In this document: positions 54,036 through 63,974 of the stretch, one piece after another | Numbering within the stretch: position 1 is the stretch's first letter | Layout of the letters: the number at the start of each line of letters is the position of its first letter | DNA from: Neomesorhizobium albiziae | GTDB taxonomy: Bacteria; Pseudomonadota; Alphaproteobacteria; Rhizobiales; Rhizobiaceae | Reading direction: 5' to 3' | Length of the DNA: 64,000 nt | NCBI RefSeq assembly: GCF_900114255.1 | Contig: NZ_FOSL01000010.1 | Coordinates: 62,001-126,000 of the forward strand | Made by a program: the position numbers and the translations under genes | The notes under the pieces: generated by a model | What the model saw: the letters and a program-made list of their open reading frames with translations, nothing else | What the model was told of the DNA's origin: nothing | The model's database searches: none

Positions 54036-55118
54036 CTAGCGCAGCATGCGGCTGATCAGTTGCGCGGTATAGTCGACCATCGGCACGATACGGGCATAGT
54101 TCAACCGCGTCGGGCCGATCACGCCAAGCGCGCCGACGACGCGCGCATCCTTGTCGCGGAAGGGCGCCACCACCAGGGAGGAGCCTGAGAGCGAAAAGAG
54201 CCGGTTCTCGGAGCCGATGAAGATGCGCACGCCGGAACCCTCTTCGGCAAGGTCGAGCAGTTGCATCAGCCCGTCCTTTGTCTCCAGGTCCTCGAACAGA
54301 TGCCTGAGCATTTCGATATCGGCCTGGGCGGTGACGTTTTCGAGCAGATTGGCGCGGCCGCGCACGATCAGCCGCGCCGGAAGGTCGCTCTCGGTGCCGG
54401 CCCACACGGCGAGGCCCTTTTCCACCAGGTCCTGCGACAGCGTGTCGAGGGCAGCCTTGGTTTCCTCGCGCAGCCGGGCGATCTCCAGTTTGGCTTCCAC
54501 CAGCGTACGGCCGCGAATATGGGCGTTGAGATAGTTCGACGCCTCGTGCAATTGCGAGGTGGTTACGCCGGCCGGCAGGTCGACCACGCGGTTCTCCACG
54601 TCGCCGTTCTGCGACACCATCACGGCCAGCGCCTTGGTCGGCTCAAGCTGGATGAATTCGATATGCTTGAGCGCGGCGTCGCTCTTGTTGGCCAGCACCA
54701 GGCCGGCGCCGCGCGACAGGCCGGAAAGCATCTGGCTCGCCTCGGTTAGCATCTGTTCCAGCGTGGCGCCGCTGGCCGAAGCCTTCACCTGCGCGTCGAT
54801 GACCCGGCGCTCGTCGTCGGAGAGGTCGCCGATTTCCATGAAGGCGTCGATGAAAAGACGCAGGCCCCTCTGGGTCGGCAGCCGGCCGGCAGAGATATGC
54901 GGCGCGTAGACGAGGCCCAGATGCTCGAGGTCGCTCATCACGTTGCGCACGGTTGCCGGCGACAGCGAATGCGGCAGCATGCGCGACAGGTTGCGTGAGC
55001 CGAGCGGCTCGCCTTCCCTCAGGTAAGTGTCGACGATGAGCCGGAAGATGTCGCGCGAGCGGATGTCGAGCGATTGCAGCGTCTGGTCAATGACGGGCTT
55101 CGTCATTTCTGCGGTCAC
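54036..55118 (-). CDS. hrcA: Heat-inducible transcription repressor HrcA
   Basis: Protein of 360 residues. The N-terminal winged helix (LVDTYLREGEPLGSRNLSRMLPHSLSPATVRNVMSDLEHLGLVYAPHISAGRLPTQRGLR) is the HrcA hallmark, and the C-terminal GAF-like dimerisation domain ends with GVIGPTRLNYARIVPMVDY. It represses groESL and similar operons through CIRCE, an element I did not find in this window. GGAGGTGACC precedes the start. Divergent from rph. Confidence 0.97.
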   Translation of the reverse strand: MTAEMTKPVIDQTLQSLDIRSRDIFRLIVDTYLREGEPLGSRNLSRMLPHSLSPATVRNVMSDLEHLGLVYAPHISAGRLPTQRGLRLFIDAFMEIGDLSDDERRVIDAQVKASASGATLEQMLTEASQMLSGLSRGAGLVLANKSDAALKHIEFIQLEPTKALAVMVSQNGDVENRVVDLPAGVTTSQLHEASNYLNAHIRGRTLVEAKLEIARLREETKAALDTLSQDLVEKGLAVWAGTESDLPARLIVRGRANLLENVTAQADIEMLRHLFEDLETKDGLMQLLDLAEEGSGVRIFIGSENRLFSLSGSSLVVAPFRDKDARVVGALGVIGPTRLNYARIVPMVDYTAQLISRMLR

Positions 55119-55313
55119 CTCCGAAGCTTACCCTAGAGATATAGACTGCCCGCCGGCGAACACAACCTTGGGCGGGAAGCCGGCCAAGACTATCGCATGT
55201 GAGTGGTCGACCCGGCTACGCGATGACCCGGCGGAAGCCGGCGTTTTCCTTTGCGCCCCCGCCCTCATGCGGTTACAAGCCGCCAGGATTTTTGAAAAAG
55301 CGGAAAGCCAACA

Positions 55314-56030
55314 ATGCGCCCCTCCAAACGCCAGGCCGACGAAATGCGCTCCATCTCCTTCGAGCGTGGCGTCTCGAAACATGCGGAAGGCTCCTGCCTG
55401 GTCAAGTTCGGCGACACCCATGTGCTTTGCACGGCAAGCCTGGAGGAAAAGGTGCCGGGCTGGATGCGCAATTCCGGCAAGGGCTGGGTGACGGCCGAAT
55501 ACGGCATGCTGCCGCGCGCCACCGGCGAGCGCATGCGCCGCGAGGCTTCCTCCGGCAAGCAGGGCGGCCGCACGCTGGAAATCCAGCGGCTGATCGGCCG
55601 CTCGCTGCGCGCCGTCGTCGACCTGCAGGCGCTGGGCGAGATGCAGATCACCGTCGACTGCGACGTCATCCAGGCCGATGGCGGCACCCGCACGGCTGCG
55701 ATCACCGGCGGCTGGGTTGCGCTCTACGACTGCCTGCGCTGGATGGAGGCGCGCCAGATGGTCAGCGTGCAGAAAGTCCTGAAAGACCATGTCGCGGCGA
55801 TTTCCTGCGGCATCTGCGACGGCCAGCCGGTCATCGACCTCGATTACGTCGAGGATTCGGCCGCCGGCACCGACGCCAACTTCGTCATGACCGGCAAGGG
55901 CGGCATCGTCGAGATCCAGGGCACTGCCGAGGGCACGCCGTTTTCCGAGGAGGAGTTCTCCGCGCTGATGGGGCTTGCCAGGAAGGGCATCTCGCGCCTG
56001 GTCAACCTGCAGCAGATGGCGGTGGCTTAA
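55314..56030 (+). CDS. rph: Ribonuclease PH
   Basis: Protein of 238 residues. [19 protein letters not shown], the phosphate-binding arginines in [36 protein letters not shown], and [18 protein letters not shown] are all family signatures. It trims the 3' end of tRNA precursors by phosphorolysis. Complete length. Divergent from hrcA with 195 bases between. Confidence 0.97.
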   Translation: MRPSKRQADEMRSISFERGVSKHAEGSCLVKFGDTHVLCTASLEEKVPGWMRNSGKGWVTAEYGMLPRATGERMRREASSGKQGGRTLEIQRLIGRSLRAVVDLQALGEMQITVDCDVIQADGGTRTAAITGGWVALYDCLRWMEARQMVSVQKVLKDHVAAISCGICDGQPVIDLDYVEDSAAGTDANFVMTGKGGIVEIQGTAEGTPFSEEEFSALMGLARKGISRLVNLQQMAVA

Positions 56031-56068
56031 CGTTCGGCGGTTTGTTTCACCAATGCTTTCGCTCTTTC

Positions 56069-56232
56069 GCGCCCCCCTCTGTCCTGCCGGACATCTCCCC
56101 CACAAGGGGGGAGATTGGCTGTCTTCGACGTTTTCGCTAATCGCCGTGGTAGCAAGGTGGGCGCAGTCGGTCGCGCGGGTCGATCTCCCCCCTTGTGGGG
56201 GAGATGTCCGGCAGGACAGAGGGGGGCACCGT
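56069..56232. repeat. Repeat family C, copies 2 and 3 in inverted orientation
   Basis: Copy 2 (56069-56120) is the reverse of copy 3 (56181-56232); the shared unit of about 46 bases is GATCTCCCCCCTTGTGGGGG, AGATGTCCGGCAGGACAGAG and a G run. Together they form a large hairpin with a loop of about 60 bases between rph and the VOC gene. Confidence 0.85.
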
Positions 56233-56276
56233 AGAGCGCAGACAAGCCCGATTTCGAGACCGCCGGCGGGGGTGCC

Positions 56277-56687
56277 ATGACCCCCTCGGCGATCCTTGAA
56301 TCCGCTCTCTACGTGACCGATCTCGCGGCGGCCGAAGCGTTCTACCGCGACACGCTCGGCATGGAGGTGATCGGCAAGGTCGAAGGACGCCACGCCTTCT
56401 TCCGTTGCGGAAAGGGCGTGCTTTTGCTGTTCAACGCCGACGCGACGAGCAAACCGCCGGCGCCCGACGCCAGGCTGCCGGTGCCGCCGCATGGAACGCG
56501 CGGCCCGGGACATCTGTGCTTTTCGGCGAGTGCTGAAGAAATCGAAGGCTGGAAGGCCTATCTGACGAACAAGGGCGTCGCGATCGAGGCCGGTTTCGAA
56601 TGGCCGCAAGGCGGCCGCTCGATCTACTTCCGCGACCCCTCCGGCAATTCCATCGAATTTGCCGAGCCGAGAATCTGGGGACTTTGA
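56277..56687 (+). CDS. VOC (glyoxalase/bleomycin resistance) family protein
   Basis: Protein of 136 residues. Two beta-alpha-beta-beta-beta modules: [24 protein letters not shown] with [14 protein letters not shown], then [18 protein letters not shown] and the metal-site region [18 protein letters not shown]. His514-type ligands cannot be assigned exactly. Substrate unknown. It overlaps rdgB by one base (TGATG), so it is probably in the rph-rdgB-hemW transcript. Confidence 0.9.
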   Translation: MTPSAILESALYVTDLAAAEAFYRDTLGMEVIGKVEGRHAFFRCGKGVLLLFNADATSKPPAPDARLPVPPHGTRGPGHLCFSASAEEIEGWKAYLTNKGVAIEAGFEWPQGGRSIYFRDPSGNSIEFAEPRIWGL

Positions 56688-57334
56688 TGGATACGCTCGC
56701 CAACCGCAGAATCGTCGTCGCCAGCCACAATGAGGGCAAGCTGCGCGAATTCGCCGACTTGATGGCGCCGTTCGGCTTCGAGGCGAAGTCGGCCAAGGAA
56801 TTCGGCCTGCCGGAGCCCGACGAGACGGGCACGACGTTCGAGGAAAACGCCTACATCAAGGCCTACGCGGCAGCACAGGCAACCGGGTTGCCGGCGCTTT
56901 CGGACGATTCCGGCCTGGTCGTCGACGCGCTCGGCGGGCAGCCCGGCGTCTACACCGCCAACTGGGCGGAAAAGCCGGAAGGCGGCCGCGATTTCATGAT
57001 GGCGATGCAAAAGACCGAGGATCTGCTGCAGGCGAAGGGCGCGGCGCTGCCCGCCGACCGCAAGGGCCGCTTCGTCGCCGTCATCTGCCTGGCGCAGCCG
57101 GACGGCAGCGCCGAGTATTTCCGTGGCGAGGCGGAGGGCACGCTTGTGTGGCCGCCGCGCGGCGACAAGGGGTTCGGCTACGACCCCGTGTTCATGCCCG
57201 ACGGGTTTTCGCGGACATTCGGCGAGATGAGCGCCGAGGAGAAGCATGGCTGGAAGCCAGGACAGCCCGACGCGCTGTCGCATCGCGCCCGCGCCTTCCA
57301 GAAATTCGCACGCGCCAAGCTGGGCTCGCAATGA
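56687..57334 (+). CDS. rdgB: Non-canonical purine NTP pyrophosphatase RdgB
   Basis: Protein of 215 residues. [62 protein letters not shown] and [27 protein letters not shown] are the Ham1/RdgB motifs. It hydrolyses ITP, dITP and XTP to keep them out of nucleic acids. Its stop overlaps the hemW start by four bases. Confidence 0.97.
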   Translation: MDTLANRRIVVASHNEGKLREFADLMAPFGFEAKSAKEFGLPEPDETGTTFEENAYIKAYAAAQATGLPALSDDSGLVVDALGGQPGVYTANWAEKPEGGRDFMMAMQKTEDLLQAKGAALPADRKGRFVAVICLAQPDGSAEYFRGEAEGTLVWPPRGDKGFGYDPVFMPDGFSRTFGEMSAEEKHGWKPGQPDALSHRARAFQKFARAKLGSQ

Positions 57335-58494
57335 TCGCGCCCGACGACAGGACGCCGGGTTTCGGCGTTTATGTCCATTGGCCGTTCTGCGCGGCCAAGT
57401 GTCCGTACTGCGACTTCAACAGCCATGTCCGCCACCAGCCGGTCGACCAGGAGCGCTTTGCCGCGGCATTCGCCGCCGAGCTTGCCACCATGCGCGCCCG
57501 CACCGGTCCGCGCACCGTCACCAGCATCTTCCTCGGCGGCGGCACGCCGTCGCTGATGAAGCCGCAAACCGTCAGCGCGGTGCTCGATGCGATCGCTCGG
57601 CATTGGACGGTGCCCCAAGGCATCGAGGTTACGCTCGAAGCCAACCCTTCCTCGGTCGAGGCCGAACGGTTCCGCGGCTACCGTGCCGCCGGCGTCAACC
57701 GCGTGTCACTCGGCGTGCAGGCGCTCAACGACGCCGACCTGAAGTTTCTGGGCAGGCTGCACAATGTCGGCGAAGCGCTGCACGCCATCGGACTCGCCCG
57801 CGAGATCTTCCCGCGACTTTCCTTCGACCTGATCTACGCGCGGCCGAAACAGACGCCGGAAGCCTGGGAGAAGGAGCTGGAAGAGGCGATCGGCCACGCC
57901 GCCGACCATCTGTCGCTCTACCAGCTCACCATCGAGGAGGGCACGCCGTTCCACGCCCTGCACGCGGCGAAGAAGTTCGCCATTCCCGACGGCGATCATG
58001 CCGCCGACCTTTATGCAATCACCCAGGAAATCACCGCCGCGCGCGGCCTGCCGGCCTATGAGGTTTCCAACCACGCCAGGCCGGGAGCCGAGAGCCGCCA
58101 CAACCTGACCTACTGGCGTTACGGCGAATATGTCGGCGTCGGACCCGGCGCGCATGGCCGTTTCGTGGAAGGTGGCCGCCGCGTGGTCACCATCGCGGAA
58201 AGGATGCCGGAGACCTGGGCGAACCTCGTCGAAGCCAGGGGCCATGGCATCGTCGACGGCGAGCTACTGTCGCGCTCGGAGGAGGCAGACGAATTCCTGC
58301 TGATGGGGCTGCGGCTGGCCGAAGGCATCGACCTTGCCCGCTACGAGGCGCTTTCGGGGCGCACGCTCGCGTCGAACCGCCTGTCGATCCTGCAGGGCGA
58401 GGGCCTGGTCGCGCCGGTCGGAAATTCGAGGCTGCGCGCCACGCCGCAAGGCATGATCGTGCTCGACGCGGTGGTTGCCGACCTCGCGCGGTAA
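57331..58494 (+). CDS. hemW: Radical SAM haem chaperone HemW
   Basis: Protein of 387 residues. The radical SAM cluster is C20-x3-C24-x2-C27 in [33 protein letters not shown], and [11 protein letters not shown] follow, and the C-terminal HemW domain includes [24 protein letters not shown]. The motif CPYCDF rather than CxxCGC separates it from coproporphyrinogen dehydrogenase HemN. Placement after rdgB with ATGA coupling is standard for rhizobia. Confidence 0.95.
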   Translation: MIAPDDRTPGFGVYVHWPFCAAKCPYCDFNSHVRHQPVDQERFAAAFAAELATMRARTGPRTVTSIFLGGGTPSLMKPQTVSAVLDAIARHWTVPQGIEVTLEANPSSVEAERFRGYRAAGVNRVSLGVQALNDADLKFLGRLHNVGEALHAIGLAREIFPRLSFDLIYARPKQTPEAWEKELEEAIGHAADHLSLYQLTIEEGTPFHALHAAKKFAIPDGDHAADLYAITQEITAARGLPAYEVSNHARPGAESRHNLTYWRYGEYVGVGPGAHGRFVEGGRRVVTIAERMPETWANLVEARGHGIVDGELLSRSEEADEFLLMGLRLAEGIDLARYEALSGRTLASNRLSILQGEGLVAPVGNSRLRATPQGMIVLDAVVADLAR

Positions 58495-58495
58495 A

Positions 58496-58540
58496 GCATG
58501 TCGCGCAAAAGTGTGCAGCGGTTTTGCGATAACGACATGC
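58496..58540. repeat. Palindromic intergenic element (GCATGTCG type)
   Basis: GCATGTCG at 58496-58503 pairs with CGACATGC at 58533-58540, and CGCAAAA pairs with TTTTGCG inside it. This is a frequent rhizobial intergenic palindrome and may end the hemW transcript. Confidence 0.8.
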
Positions 58541-58694
58541 GTAGAATCGAGGGCTTGGTGCTGTTCGCGTCTCCTTCGATAGGCTCAGGCACAAGCAGCG
58601 TAGACATCCCAACGGCTTACTTAATCGGCGAAATGACTACTGCCGGAAATATCGTCCGGGCGCATAGAATCCCCACGGCAATGGGGAAAACGCG

Positions 58695-58880
58695 ATGGCT
58701 GAGCCCGACATCCTCGACGAACTGCTGAACATGGCCAAGAAGCCCGACGACTTCACCAAATCGGACCTCGGCGAGATGATCCTGGTGGCCGCGACCGAAA
58801 TCATCCGGCTCAGGCAATTCGGCGCGCTGGAACCCTTCCGGCCTATGGTTTTCCCGGCCAAGCGCGACCATGCGTCCTGA
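58695..58880 (+). CDS. Small hypothetical protein
   Basis: Protein of 61 residues (AEPDILDELLNMAKKPDDFTKSDLGEMILVAATEIIRLRQFG), acidic N-terminal half and predicted helical. GGGGAAAACGCG before the ATG provides a ribosome binding site. I do not recognise the family. It is flanked by repeats on both sides, so conservation should be checked, but codon use looks coding. Confidence 0.6.
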   Translation: MAEPDILDELLNMAKKPDDFTKSDLGEMILVAATEIIRLRQFGALEPFRPMVFPAKRDHAS

Positions 58881-58889
58881 TTCGGCTGA

Positions 58890-58952
58890 GCGTCTTGCAG
58901 CCAGGTGAGATCACCTGGCGTGGCGCAAACGCGGCTGAAACACACCAGAGCA
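58890..58952. repeat. Dispersed repeat family B, copy 7
   Basis: GCGTCTTGCAGCCAGGTGAG, ATCACCTGGCGTGGCGCAAA and CGCGGCTGAAACACACC. The AGGTGAgATCACCT palindrome is well preserved. Confidence 0.75.
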
Positions 58953-59111
58953 ACGAAGTTCCCTCTATCCGCAGCGGCTGACGCCCGCATCACCGGCAAT
59001 TATGTGAGGTTCGAGCGATGTGAATCACCGGCTGCTTGCGCAGCAGGCGCGTATCTGATTCCCTTGGTAACGATCCGATTCGGGCAGGGGCGCTGCGTAG
59101 GAACCGGGCTC

Positions 59112-60149
59112 ATGAAACCGTCCAGCAAGCATGGGATTACAGAAATGAAGCCGAGGCTGACCGTCATCGGCGTTGGCGGCGGGGGCGGCAATGCCGTCAA
59201 CAACATGATCGCCGAGCGCCTTGAAGGCACCGAATTCATTGTCGCCAACACCGACGCCCAGGCGTTGACGATGTCCAAGGCGCCACGCCTGATCCAGCTC
59301 GGAGCGGTGGCGACGCAGGGCCTGGGAGCCGGCTCGCTTCCTGAGATCGGCGAGGCTGCCGCCCTCGAAACCCTCGACGAGATCATGGACCATCTCGCCG
59401 GCACGCATATGTGCTTCGTCACGGCGGGAATGGGGGGCGGAACAGGAACGGGCGCAGCGCCCGTCATCGCCAAGGCGGCGCGCGACGCCGGCATCCTGAC
59501 GGTCGCAGTGGTCACCAAACCCTTCACCTTCGAGGGCAAGCGCCGCATGCAGATGGCCGACATGGGCATCGAACGGCTGCGCCAGGCGGCCGATACCGTC
59601 ATCGTCATCCCGAACCAGAACCTTTTCCGGGTGGCGACGGCCACCACCACCTTCGAGAACGCCTTCGGCATCGCCGACCGGGTGCTTTTCTCCGGGGTCA
59701 GCTGCATCACAGATCTCATCGTGAAAGAGGGACTTATCAATCTCGACTTCGCCGATATCCGCACCGTCATGCGCGACATGGGCCGCGCCATGATGGGAAC
59801 GGGCGTCGGCGAGGGCGAAGGCCGCGCCATGCAGGCGGCGGAAGCCTCGATTGCCAATCCGCTGCTCGACGAGCGGTCGATGCGGGGCGCGAAAGGCGTG
59901 CTGGTGTCGATATCCGGCGGCATGGACATGACCTTGTTCGAAGTCGATGAAGCGGCCACGCGCATCCGCGAAGAGGTCGGCGACGACGCCGACATCATCG
60001 TCGGCGCGATTTTCGACAAGGCGCTGGAAGGCCAGTTCAAGGTGTCCGTCGTCGCCACGGGGCTGGAGGCGCCGCAAGCCGAGGTCGGCGGCCCAGCCGT
60101 GACCGCGCGCGGCGACGCCATGCAGGGGCAGCCCCGCGTCGTCCATTGA
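59112..60149 (+). CDS. Short FtsZ homologue (FtsZ2-like)
   Basis: Protein of 345 residues. GTPase features are complete: [16 protein letters not shown] (18-33), the tubulin signature [12 protein letters not shown] (106-117) and the T7 catalytic loop NLDFADI (210-216). After the C-terminal GTPase subdomain (to about 320) only some 25 residues remain, and the disordered linker and conserved tail peptide that binds FtsA and others are absent. Rhizobia carry a long FtsZ in the division cluster and a second short copy; this is the second type. AGGA precedes the ATG at 59112; 59145 is an alternative. Role in division is unclear. Confidence 0.93.
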   Translation: MKPSSKHGITEMKPRLTVIGVGGGGGNAVNNMIAERLEGTEFIVANTDAQALTMSKAPRLIQLGAVATQGLGAGSLPEIGEAAALETLDEIMDHLAGTHMCFVTAGMGGGTGTGAAPVIAKAARDAGILTVAVVTKPFTFEGKRRMQMADMGIERLRQAADTVIVIPNQNLFRVATATTTFENAFGIADRVLFSGVSCITDLIVKEGLINLDFADIRTVMRDMGRAMMGTGVGEGEGRAMQAAEASIANPLLDERSMRGAKGVLVSISGGMDMTLFEVDEAATRIREEVGDDADIIVGAIFDKALEGQFKVSVVATGLEAPQAEVGGPAVTARGDAMQGQPRVVH

Positions 60150-60230
60150 GGTTGGCGGCAGCGTCTCAGTCTTCCCTCGCCCCATCATGAGCTTGTCGAA
60201 GGGTGACGGGGCGAGGCCGGGGCGGGCGGC

Positions 60231-60300
60231 TGTGAGCCGCAGTATGCGCAGAATGCCGCCATTCGCAGGCCGGCTGAATATCGACGCACTCTGCTGTGTG
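60231..60300. repeat. Dispersed repeat family A, remnant copy 7
   Basis: Only the right part remains: GCCGCCATTCGCAGGCCGGC, GAATATCGACGCACTC. The left core is lost. Located after ftsZ2 and before the Bug gene stop; the preceding 80 bases hold no gene. Confidence 0.7.
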
Positions 60301-60344
60301 TCACGCCGAACGGTATTCGGCGCGACGAAAGAACCGGAACTACT

Positions 60345-61343
60345 CTAGTCGAGGGACGCGCCCGACGCCTTCACCACGTCAGCCCACTTCACGGCTTCCG
60401 CTTTGATGAATGCAGCAAATTCCTCGGGCGTTTCGGGATTGGGCTCGCCACCGATGTCGACGATCTTCTGGTTGATCGTCGGCTCGTTGAGCGCCTTGAC
60501 AATCGCTTCGTTCAGCTTCGCGACCACGTCAGGCGCGGTATCCGCCGGAGCGAACACTCCAAACCAGGACGTGGCTTCAAAGCCGGGCAAGCCAGATTCA
60601 TCGATGGTGGGCACGTCCGGCAGTGCCATTGAACGCTTCTTGGATGTGACGGCCAGGGCACGCAGCTTACCGGATTTCAGATGCTGAATGGAACTCGGAA
60701 CGTTGTCGAACATGATCGCGACCTGATTGCCGAGCAGGTCGACCAGCGCAGGGGCCGAGCCCTTGTACACGACGTGTTCCATATCGACGCCGGCCATCTT
60801 CTTGAAGAGCTCGCCCGCCATATGGATGGAGGTGCCTGTGCCCGATGACGCGAAAGTAACCTCGTTCGGATGCGCCTTGGCATGGTCGATCAATTCCTTG
60901 ACCGTCTTGTAGGGTCGCTCGGGATTGACCTCGAGAACATTTGGAACGTTGGCGATACGCGACAGGGGCTGGAAGTCCTTCTGCGGGTCGAAGGCCATGT
61001 TCTTGTACAGGCTTTGATTGATGGCGTGTGTGCCAACGGTGCCGACCAGCAGCGTGTAGCCGTCCGGCGCCGCCTTGGCGACTGCCTCCGTTCCAATGTT
61101 GCCGCCGGCCCCGCCGCGGTTCTCGATCACGACAGGCTGGCCGAATTGCTGGCTGAGGGACTGTCCCACCAGGCGTGCGAAGATATCCGTCGTGCCGCCG
61201 GCCGCGAACGGCACGATGACGGTGATCTGGCGTTCGGGATATGTCTGCGCCAGCGTCCGTGGCGTGCCGACGGCAACCACCGCAGCAACGGCAGCCAGCG
61301 TCATGAATGCACGGCGCGTCTGGTAGTTCGTCCAATTCCTCAT
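60345..61343 (-). CDS. Tripartite tricarboxylate transporter substrate-binding protein (Bug family)
   Basis: Protein of 332 residues. A twin-arginine-type leader (TRRAFMTLAAVAAVVAVGTPRTLAQ, cleavage near 32) sends it to the periplasm. The Bug family core is complete: ITVIVPFAAGGTTDIFARLVGQSLS, NRGGAGGNIGTEAVAKAAPDGYTLLVG and GELFKKMAGVDMEHVVYKG. These proteins bind carboxylates, aromatic acids or other anions for a TctAB permease, or act as sensors. No tctA or tctB is near, so it is an orphan. GGAGG supports the start at 61343. Confidence 0.94.
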   Translation of the reverse strand: MRNWTNYQTRRAFMTLAAVAAVVAVGTPRTLAQTYPERQITVIVPFAAGGTTDIFARLVGQSLSQQFGQPVVIENRGGAGGNIGTEAVAKAAPDGYTLLVGTVGTHAINQSLYKNMAFDPQKDFQPLSRIANVPNVLEVNPERPYKTVKELIDHAKAHPNEVTFASSGTGTSIHMAGELFKKMAGVDMEHVVYKGSAPALVDLLGNQVAIMFDNVPSSIQHLKSGKLRALAVTSKKRSMALPDVPTIDESGLPGFEATSWFGVFAPADTAPDVVAKLNEAIVKALNEPTINQKIVDIGGEPNPETPEEFAAFIKAEAVKWADVVKASGASLD

Positions 61344-61388
61344 CAACTTTCCTCCCTTGTGATGAATTCGATTACCTCGATCACTGAT

Positions 61389-61413
61389 GATTTCTACAGG
61401 GAAAGTAGAAATC
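61389..61413. promoter_or_regulatory. Perfect 9 bp inverted repeat upstream of the Bug gene
   Basis: GATTTCTAC at 61389-61397 pairs exactly with GTAGAAATC at 61405-61413 around a seven-base loop, 46 bases before the Bug start. It may be a regulator site or a leader hairpin. Confidence 0.5.
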
Positions 61414-61645
61414 ACACCCTCATCTCGTCTGCAAGTTGCGGTCAGCGAGCCTCCGCATTAATTGCAGGAAGCGCCGGCACAAGCACGGCTTCGAGGCTGA
61501 ATATTTGTTGGCTAACCTTATGTTGAGATTTGCAGATGCCACGATTTCGGGGATGAGACGTCGGCGCTGCTCATTTTGCCGCCGCATCATTTTGCAACTG
61601 CCGCCGCGCCGTGCCAAATGAAGGCTGCAGCAAGGACGAGCAAGC

Positions 61646-62545
61646 GTGACCGCAGAGGCCGAACAGCGCAGGACCTACATGATCGGCCAGACCGAGATTT
61701 CGGCGCGGCCGCTCCCTCCGGCGCTCTATCTGGTGGCGACGCCGATCGGCAACCTCGCCGACATCACGCTGCGCGCGCTCGAAACGCTGGCCGGCGCCGA
61801 TATCGTCGCCTGCGAGGATACCCGCGTCACCCGTGTCCTGCTCGACCGCTACGGCATCCGCCAGCGCAGCACCGCCTATCACGAGCACAACGCCGCCGAG
61901 GCCGGGCCGCGGCTGATCGAGGCGCTGTCGTCCGGCAGGAGCGTCGCGCTGGTGTCGGACGCCGGCACGCCGCTGGTCTCGGACCCCGGCTTCCGACTGG
62001 TCGGCCAGGCGCTCGATGCCGGCATCCGGGTGGTGCCGATCCCCGGCCCGTCCGCCGTGCTGGCGGCGCTGACCGCATCGGGGCTGCCTTCGGATGCGTT
62101 CCTGTTCGCCGGCTTCCTGCCGGTGAAGGACGGCCAGAAGCGAACCCGGCTCGAAACCCTGAAATCGGTTCCCGCGACGCTGATCTTCTTCGAATCGCCG
62201 CGTCGCGTTGCCGACACGCTGTCCGCCATGGCCGACGTTCTGGGCGCTGCGCGCCCCGCAGCGATCGGCCGCGAACTCACCAAGACCTTCGAGGAGATGC
62301 GTTTAGGAACGCTTGCGGCGCTTGCCGCGCATTATGCGGAAGCCGACACGCCGAAAGGCGAGATCGTCGTCTGCGTCGGTCCGCCGGAGGAACAGCCGGC
62401 GGCCCAGCCGGAAGATGTCGACCGCCTGCTCCTGTCGCTGGCAAGCGAGATGCCCGCGTCGAAGGCCGCGGCGGAGGCTGCCCGCATGACCGGCGGCCAC
62501 AAACCCTTGCTCTACCGCCGCCTCATGGAACTGAAGGGTGATTGA
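61646..62545 (+). CDS. rsmI: 16S rRNA (cytidine-1402 2'-O)-methyltransferase RsmI
   Basis: Protein of 299 residues. [77 protein letters not shown] and FFESPRR are the RsmI/YraL signature of the TP-methylase fold. The start is GTG at 61646 with AAGGACGAG upstream. Downstream overlap of eight bases with the YraN gene, the usual rsmI-yraN pairing. Confidence 0.96.
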   Translation: MTAEAEQRRTYMIGQTEISARPLPPALYLVATPIGNLADITLRALETLAGADIVACEDTRVTRVLLDRYGIRQRSTAYHEHNAAEAGPRLIEALSSGRSVALVSDAGTPLVSDPGFRLVGQALDAGIRVVPIPGPSAVLAALTASGLPSDAFLFAGFLPVKDGQKRTRLETLKSVPATLIFFESPRRVADTLSAMADVLGAARPAAIGRELTKTFEEMRLGTLAALAAHYAEADTPKGEIVVCVGPPEEQPAAQPEDVDRLLLSLASEMPASKAAAEAARMTGGHKPLLYRRLMELKGD

Positions 62546-62912
62546 CCTCCGCGCAAAGCGCTTCAAGGCCTATCGCCGGGGTCATCGCGGCGAATGGCTT
62601 GCCGCCCTTGCCCTGATGCTGAAGGGCTACCGCATCGTCGCCCGCCGATACCGCACGAAGCTCGGCGAGATCGACCTGATCGCGCGGCGCGGCGACCTCG
62701 TGCTGATCGTCGAGGTCAAGGTGCGGGCAACGCTCATCGAGGCTATGGACGCCATCGCCCGCCAGTCAGAGCGCCGCATCGAGGCCACGACCGATCTGTG
62801 GCTGTCGCGCCAGCCCGACCATGGCCGCCTGTCGATCCGCTTCGACATGGTCGCGGTGCTGCCCCGGCGCTGGCCCATCCACGTCGAAAATATCTTCTAC
62901 GGCCGCACCTGA
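62538..62912 (+). CDS. YraN (UPF0102) endonuclease-like protein
   Basis: Protein of 124 residues. [50 protein letters not shown] is the UPF0102 pattern, with the restriction-nuclease-like core E...GEIDLI...VEVK. Start is GTG at 62538, overlapping rsmI by eight bases. Function unproven; possibly a Holliday-junction-like nuclease. Confidence 0.93.
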   Translation: MIDLRAKRFKAYRRGHRGEWLAALALMLKGYRIVARRYRTKLGEIDLIARRGDLVLIVEVKVRATLIEAMDAIARQSERRIEATTDLWLSRQPDHGRLSIRFDMVAVLPRRWPIHVENIFYGRT

Positions 62913-62999
62913 AGAGACCCAACGCCGGCCTTGCGCCAGGCATGACGCGGCGTCATTCTCCCAGATTGCCGTAAAATCATTCCCCGGGAGGTAATCGCA

Positions 63000-63824
63000 A
63001 TGTGCCATCACTGCATCATCGAGAATGTGAAGTCCGGCATGCTGTCGCGCCGCGACTTCTTCAGGGGCACCGCCGCCGCAAGCATGGCGGCCATCGCCGT
63101 TTCGACGGCCCCGACGCCGCTGTTCGCCCAGGCCGCCGCGCCCCGGAAGGCCGAAGACCTGACCCATGAGATCTGGGAAACGTTCCCGACCTATTTCGGC
63201 GGCCAGCAGCTCTTCATCGAGCAGAAGTTCAGCCACGCCAAGGATACCTTCAACCTCAACGAATGGCGCATCAGCGAACACACCGGAACCCATATCGACG
63301 CGCCGCTGCATTTCACCGCAGATGGCAAGTCTGTGGCCGAACTGCCGGTCGAGGATCTGGTGGCGCCGCTGGTGGTGATCGATATCCGCGCCAAATCAGC
63401 AGAAAACCCGGACTCGCAGCTTACCCCGGAAGACATCAAGGCATGGACCGACGCCAATGGCGATCTACCGGAAGGCGCGGTCGTGGCCATGCTGTCGGGC
63501 TGGGGAGCCCACGTGGCGACGGACAAGTTCCGCAATGTCGGCGACGACGGCAAGAGCCTGCACTTTCCGGGCTTCCACGTCGATGCGGTCAAGCTGTTGC
63601 TCGAAGGTTCGACCAAGGCCATCGCGGTCGACACGCTGTCCCTGGATTTCGGCGCCTCGCCGGATTTCATCGTTCACAATACCTGGCTGCCGGCCGGGCG
63701 CTACGGCATCGAGGCCGTCGCCAACCTGGACAAGCTGCCGGCCAACGGAGCGACGATCGTCGTCGGCGCGCCGAAGATAAAGAACGCCACCGGCGGTCCG
63801 GCGCGGGTGTTCGCTTTCATTTGA
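63000..63824 (+). CDS. Exported cyclase-family metal hydrolase (kynurenine-formamidase-like)
   Basis: Protein of 274 residues. A Tat leader (SRRDFFRGTAAASMAAIAVSTAPTPLFAQ, cleavage near 44) is preceded by an unusual MCHHCIIENVK stretch with a CHHC motif. The metal site HTGTHIDAPLHF (His94, His98, Asp100, His104) is the cyclase/formamidase signature. HVDAVKLLLE and IVHNTWLPAGRYGIEAVAN follow. It hydrolyses amide or lactone-like substrates in the periplasm, but the true substrate is unknown. GGGAGG precedes the ATG. Confidence 0.9.
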   Translation: MCHHCIIENVKSGMLSRRDFFRGTAAASMAAIAVSTAPTPLFAQAAAPRKAEDLTHEIWETFPTYFGGQQLFIEQKFSHAKDTFNLNEWRISEHTGTHIDAPLHFTADGKSVAELPVEDLVAPLVVIDIRAKSAENPDSQLTPEDIKAWTDANGDLPEGAVVAMLSGWGAHVATDKFRNVGDDGKSLHFPGFHVDAVKLLLEGSTKAIAVDTLSLDFGASPDFIVHNTWLPAGRYGIEAVANLDKLPANGATIVVGAPKIKNATGGPARVFAFI

Positions 63825-63974
63825 GTGCTTCAAGCGGTGGGCAGGCGGTGAGCTGGTGGGACTTTGGCAGGCGGAAGAAAAGATCGACAAGACTGCCGCT
63901 CGATCATGCTCCGGATGTCACGGAACCTTACTGGTTAAGCAGGCGTTCATACCGGGTCTGGTCCGGAGGAAAAA

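Noticed and set aside
55119-55313. CIRCE operator upstream of hrcA
   Set aside because: I searched for TTAGCACTC-N9-GAGTGCTAA in the hrcA/rph divergent region and found nothing similar.
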